Assembly (NCBI RefSeq): GCF_020217025.1 | Contig: NZ_JAIWOF010000096.1 | Span: forward strand, 1-10,000 | DNA length: 10,000 nt | DNA from: Flavobacterium sp. | GTDB taxonomy: Bacteria; Bacteroidota; Bacteroidia; Flavobacteriales; Flavobacteriaceae | Direction of reading: 5' to 3' | In this document: one piece after another, positions 7,102-10,000 of the stretch | Numbering within the stretch: position 1 is the first letter of the stretch | Layout of the letters: every line of letters starts with the position of its first letter | Notes under the pieces: model-generated | Database searches by the model: none | Seen by the model: the letters and a program-made list of their open reading frames with translations, nothing else | Told to the model about the DNA's origin: nothing | Program-made: the position numbers and the translations under genes

Positions 7102-7125
7102 TTTAGCATTGTTTTTAAACGCCCC

Positions 7126-7145
7126 TAAATTAAAACATTAATTTA
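7126..7145. repeat. Perfect 8-bp inverted repeat in the nhaD/panB divergent region
   Basis: TAAATTAA (7126-7133) and TTAATTTA (7138-7145) flank AACA. A related self-complementary octamer, TAAATTTA, follows at 7149-7156. The repeat lies 24 bp upstream of the nhaD start, overlapping a weak minus-strand -7 candidate (TAATTTAG, 7132-7125), so it could be an operator for nhaD. Strong AT bias makes chance a serious alternative. Confidence 0.35.
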
Positions 7146-7159
7146 ACATAAATTTAATA

Positions 7160-7180
7160 TTTGAGAAATATTTTTTCAAA
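7160..7180. repeat. Imperfect dyad in the nhaD/panB divergent region
   Basis: TTTGAGAAA (7160-7168) and TTTTTCAAA (7172-7180) pair over 9 positions with one G.T and a 3-nt spacer. The centre lies about 50 bp upstream of the predicted panB transcription start and about 70 bp upstream of nhaD. It could be a regulator site serving either gene. No similarity to a named operator is recognised. Confidence 0.3.
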
Positions 7181-7204
7181 ATCTAAAAAGAAAATAACAT
7201 TTAC

Positions 7205-7212
7205 TACCTTTG
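7205..7212 (+). promoter_or_regulatory. Bacteroidetes-type -7 promoter element for the panB operon
   Basis: TACCTTTG matches TAnnTTTG exactly and lies 19 bp before the panB ATG, giving a leader of only about 13 nt that is almost entirely A and T. There is no clear TTG at -33; a run of T at 7171-7176 is slightly too far away. Position and exact match make this the likely start of the panB-rluA-DUF5723 transcript. Confidence 0.6.
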
Positions 7213-7231
7213 TGTTTTAAATACAAAAAAC

Positions 7232-8050
7232 ATGTCAGTAGCGAAGAAAGATTACAAAAGAATTACAACAAGAACTTTGATTGATATGAAAGAAAATGGA
7301 GAAAAAATCTCCATGCTAACTTCATATGATTTTACAATGGCTAAAATTGTAGATTCTGCAGGTGTAGATGTTATTTTAGTTGGTGATTCAGCAAGTAATG
7401 TTATGGCGGGACATGAAACAACACTTCCAATTACACTTGACCAAATGATTTATCACGCATCGAGTGTGGTTAGAGCTTGCGAAAGAGCTTTGGTCGTGGT
7501 TGATTTACCATTCGGAAGTTATCAATCGGATTCTAAAGAAGCCTTACGCTCTGCAATACGAATTATGAAAGAAAGTGGTGGGCATGCGGTAAAATTAGAA
7601 GGTGGAAGTGAAATTAAAGATTCAATCAAAAAGATATTAAACGCTGGAATTCCTGTAATGGGACATTTAGGATTAACGCCACAATCTATTTATAAATTCG
7701 GAACTTATACCGTTAGAGCTAAAGAAGAAGCGGAAGCTGAAAAATTAATCGAAGATGCAAAAATGTTAGAGCGTTTAGGTTGTTTTTCATTAGTATTAGA
7801 AAAAATTCCAGCAGCTCTAGCTGAAAAAGTGGCTAAAAGTATTTCTATCCCTGTAATTGGAATTGGTGCTGGTGGTGGTGTTGATGGTCAAGTCTTAGTA
7901 ATTCACGATATGTTAGGAATGAATAACGAATTCAGTCCGAGATTTTTACGCCGTTATTTGAATTTATACGAACAAATGACGCAAGCTATTGGTCAATATG
8001 TAACCGATGTGAAATCGCAAGATTTTCCTAATGCTAACGAACAATATTAA
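7232..8050 (+). CDS. panB: 3-methyl-2-oxobutanoate hydroxymethyltransferase (PanB)
   Basis: A 272-residue cytosolic enzyme, normal length for PanB, which transfers a hydroxymethyl group from 5,10-methylenetetrahydrofolate to 2-oxoisovalerate to give ketopantoate, the first committed step of pantothenate and CoA synthesis. The TIM-barrel motifs are intact: [14 protein letters not shown] (28-41), [13 protein letters not shown] (49-61), VVDLPFGSY (89-97), KLEGG (121-125), GHLGLTPQ (144-151), LVLEKIP (187-193) and [14 protein letters not shown] (210-223). Asp52, Asp91 and Glu123 match the metal ligands and Glu190 the catalytic base of characterised PanB. The ATG follows an A-rich leader without Shine-Dalgarno. 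panC and panD are not nearby. It leads an apparent operon with a pseudouridine synthase 2 bp downstream, a pairing I recall in other Flavobacteriaceae and which seems functionally unrelated. Confidence 0.97.
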   Translation: MSVAKKDYKRITTRTLIDMKENGEKISMLTSYDFTMAKIVDSAGVDVILVGDSASNVMAGHETTLPITLDQMIYHASSVVRACERALVVVDLPFGSYQSDSKEALRSAIRIMKESGGHAVKLEGGSEIKDSIKKILNAGIPVMGHLGLTPQSIYKFGTYTVRAKEEAEAEKLIEDAKMLERLGCFSLVLEKIPAALAEKVAKSISIPVIGIGAGGGVDGQVLVIHDMLGMNNEFSPRFLRRYLNLYEQMTQAIGQYVTDVKSQDFPNANEQY

Positions 8051-8052
8051 TT

Positions 8053-8748
8053 GTGTCTAACAAAGAAATTTCTACAAAAGACAACCTACAAATCCTTCAC
8101 GAAGACAATCATATCATTGTCATCAATAAACGTGTAGGTGATATTGTTCAAGGAGATAAAACGGGTGACAAACCACTTTCTGATGTAGTAAAAGAATACA
8201 TTAAAGAAAAATACAATAAACCTGGAGATGTTTTTTTAGGAGTCGTGCATCGTTTAGACAGACCAACAACTGGAATTGTGGTTTTTGCGAAAACGTCAAA
8301 AGCACTAACGCGTTTAAACGAAACGTTTAAAAATAGAGAAACGCAAAAAACCTATTGGGCAGTTGTGAAAAATTGTCCTCCAAAAGAAAAAGACACATTA
8401 GTACATTTCTTAAAAAGAAATACTAAAAATAATACTTCAAAAGCACTTTTAAAAGAAGTTCCCGAAAGTAAAAAAGCAAGTTTAAGTTATCAAATCATCA
8501 AAAAATTGGATAACTATTTTGTTTTGGAAATTGATCTACACACGGGAAGACATCATCAAATTAGAGCGCAATTACAAGCTATAGGATGCCCAATAAAAGG
8601 TGATTTAAAATATGGTTTTGACCGAAGTAATTCTGATGGAGGGATTCATCTGCATGCTAGAAAGTTAGTTCTAACACACCCGGTTTCAAAAGAAATCATT
8701 ACTTTTAATGCAATAACACCAAAAGACAATATCTGGAACTCAATTTAA
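8053..8748 (+). CDS. RluA-family RNA pseudouridine synthase
   Basis: A 231-residue enzyme converting uridine to pseudouridine in structured RNA, probably rRNA or tRNA. The catalytic motif HRLDRPTTG (66-74) carries the nucleophile Asp69, and LHTGRHHQIRAQL (162-174) is the conserved RluA-family segment. A HARKLVLTHP stretch (201-210) closes the fold. There is no S4 RNA-binding domain in front, so it is of the short RluA type and not RluC/RluD; the exact target base cannot be told from sequence. The start is GTG at 8053, two bases after the panB stop, since there is no in-frame ATG before the conserved core (first residues S-N-K-E). The tight spacing suggests translational coupling to panB. All key residues are present. 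Confidence 0.92.
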   Translation: MSNKEISTKDNLQILHEDNHIIVINKRVGDIVQGDKTGDKPLSDVVKEYIKEKYNKPGDVFLGVVHRLDRPTTGIVVFAKTSKALTRLNETFKNRETQKTYWAVVKNCPPKEKDTLVHFLKRNTKNNTSKALLKEVPESKKASLSYQIIKKLDNYFVLEIDLHTGRHHQIRAQLQAIGCPIKGDLKYGFDRSNSDGGIHLHARKLVLTHPVSKEIITFNAITPKDNIWNSI

Positions 8749-8760
8749 TTATTTTAATCT

Positions 8761-10000
8761 ATGAAAAATTTAATTCTTTCTCTAACATTAATTACAACTT
8801 GTTACTCCTATTCTCAAGAACACTTTAGTGGAATTTCAACTTCAAAAAGAGGAGGTTTATTAAATGCTAATAACAATCCAGCAGAATTGGTAAATATGAA
8901 TTCTAAATATGAAGTTAATGCATTCAATTTTTCTATTGGAATGGCAAATAATAAATTAACTTTTAGTGATTTAGTTAGTGGGGATAATTTAGAAAATAAG
9001 ATTTTTGAAGGAAATGATGTTGTTAACTTAAGATTGGATACTCAAATGTTAGGCCCTTCATTTGCTTTTAAATACCAAAAATGGGGATTTGGAATTACTT
9101 CAGTTGCTAATGTTAAAGCCAATGTTATAAACTTAGATTCTAAATTAGGTGATGCAATTCAGAATGGAGAGTTAAGTAATATTTTTTCTCAAACCGTAAT
9201 TTCATCAAATGACAATCAAAGATTAAACGCAACTACTTGGGGAGAAATTGATTTAACAATTGCTAGAAATTTAATTGATCTTCCAAAACACAAACTTAAT
9301 GTTGGAACTAATTTACGTTTGTTATTTCCAGGAGCTTATGCTAACTTTTCTGCAACAAACCTAAATGGTACAATCGTAAATAATTTTGGAGATATCTCTT
9401 TGGTAAATGCTTCTGCTAACATTAATATTGCTTACGCAGGAGTTTTAGCAAATAACTATAACGATCAAGGAAACTACAATGAATTTTTCTCTCAAGGAAT
9501 CAATGGTTTTGCAGCAGATATTGCCGTTAACTATAGATGGAAAGACGAAAATGATGCTAATAGTTATCGATTAAACACTGGACTTTCAATTAAAAACATT
9601 GGTTCAATGACTTTTAAATCTGATAATAACTTAAGTAAAAACTATATTTTAAATGTCGATAATCTAGAAAGTTTAGATTTGAATCAATTTGACAATGCAG
9701 AAAGTTTATCTGAAATTGAAGCTATTTTAAACGATCCTGCAAATGCGGCGTATTTTCAATCGACATCAAGTACTGCTGACTATACTGTGAAATTACCAAC
9801 CGTAATTAATGCTTATGCCGATCTTCGTTTAACAAAAAAATGGTTTGTAACGGGAAGTATCAATCAAAAAGTTAGCGATGATAGCAAAAGTGATTTTATC
9901 ACAACGCAAAATTCATATACTTTAATTCCAAGATTTTCAGCTAAATGGTTTGAAGCTTATGCGCCTTTAGCATCAAATGAAATTTCAGGATTTACAAGTG
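8761..10000 (+). CDS. DUF5723-type exported outer-membrane protein (5' part, runs off the window)
   Basis: An open frame from ATG 8761 continues without a stop to the window end (413 codons visible). The N-terminus is a signal peptide (MKNLILSLTLITTCYSYS, cut near residue 18 before Gln). The mature part begins with HFSGISTSKRGGLLNANNNPAE-like sequence (Ser/Gly then Asn-Pro-Ala) and goes on with amphipathic strands such as FAFKYQKWGFGITSVANVKA, KHKLNVGTNLRLLFPGAY and FAADIAVNYRWK, as in the FadL-like/DUF5723 barrel proteins of Bacteroidetes. The NPA motif after the signal region is typical of this group. Some relatives carry a C-terminal OmpA-like peptidoglycan-binding domain, which cannot be seen here. 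The ATG is 12 bp after the pseudouridine synthase stop, suggesting it is third in the panB operon or has its own start within the upstream gene. Function is unknown. Confidence 0.8.
   Translation, partial: MKNLILSLTLITTCYSYSQEHFSGISTSKRGGLLNANNNPAELVNMNSKYEVNAFNFSIGMANNKLTFSDLVSGDNLENKIFEGNDVVNLRLDTQMLGPSFAFKYQKWGFGITSVANVKANVINLDSKLGDAIQNGELSNIFSQTVISSNDNQRLNATTWGEIDLTIARNLIDLPKHKLNVGTNLRLLFPGAYANFSATNLNGTIVNNFGDISLVNASANINIAYAGVLANNYNDQGNYNEFFSQGINGFAADIAVNYRWKDENDANSYRLNTGLSIKNIGSMTFKSDNNLSKNYILNVDNLESLDLNQFDNAESLSEIEAILNDPANAAYFQSTSSTADYTVKLPTVINAYADLRLTKKWFVTGSINQKVSDDSKSDFITTQNSYTLIPRFSAKWFEAYAPLASNEISGFTS

Noticed and set aside
8761..8814. Lipoprotein signal in the DUF5723 protein (Cys14 after LITT)
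   Set aside because: The residue before Cys is Thr, not Gly/Ala/Ser, and a standard cleavage site before Gln19 fits better, as in the other exported proteins here.
1..10000. CRISPR array, transposon ends, tRNA or rRNA genes, or a defence island
   Set aside because: No spaced direct repeats, transposase or nuclease genes, cloverleaf-like or conserved rRNA segments were found; nearly all bases belong to housekeeping or transport genes.

Overview
The window is AT-rich, tightly packed DNA with A-rich translation leaders instead of strong Shine-Dalgarno sites and two exact matches to the Bacteroidetes -7 promoter element (TAnnTTTG). Together with the protein families (BBP2 porin, DUF5723 protein, DUF2809 protein, signal peptides ending in FA-Q), this points to a Flavobacteriaceae chromosome, probably Flavobacterium or a close relative. 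No RNA genes, mobile elements, CRISPR arrays or prophage genes are visible.

Layout. (1) Positions 1-302, plus strand: the 3' end of a DUF2809 membrane protein, converging on and overlapping the next gene by 26 bp. (2) Positions 277-5274, minus strand, read from high to low coordinates: a KdpD-like membrane histidine kinase without the soluble N-terminal half of KdpD, a KdpE-like response regulator, an unrecognised 84-residue protein, a Kup potassium transporter and a BBP2-type porin. Start and stop codons overlap or lie within 12 bp throughout, so this looks like one operon. (3) Positions 5365-7101, minus strand: an NhaD Na+/H+ antiporter followed after 9 bp by a small exported NTF2-like protein. 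(4) A 130 bp divergent promoter region. (5) Positions 7232-10000, plus strand: panB (pantothenate synthesis), an RluA-family pseudouridine synthase and the start of a DUF5723 exported protein, spaced 2 and 12 bp apart.

How the genes may work together. The minus-strand half looks like a monovalent-cation homeostasis locus. NhaD should export Na+, Kup should import K+, the BBP2 porin may give passage across the outer membrane, and a Kdp-type two-component system sits at the head of the Kup operon. Kdp-type sensors usually control the KdpFABC pump, which is absent here, so the coupling of this sensor to Kup, a porin and an unknown small protein is the most interesting aspect of the window. The rest is ordinary flavobacterial core genome. 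I found no clear evidence of a wholly new system; the best novelty candidates are the 84-residue protein and the regulatory layout at 5275-5370.
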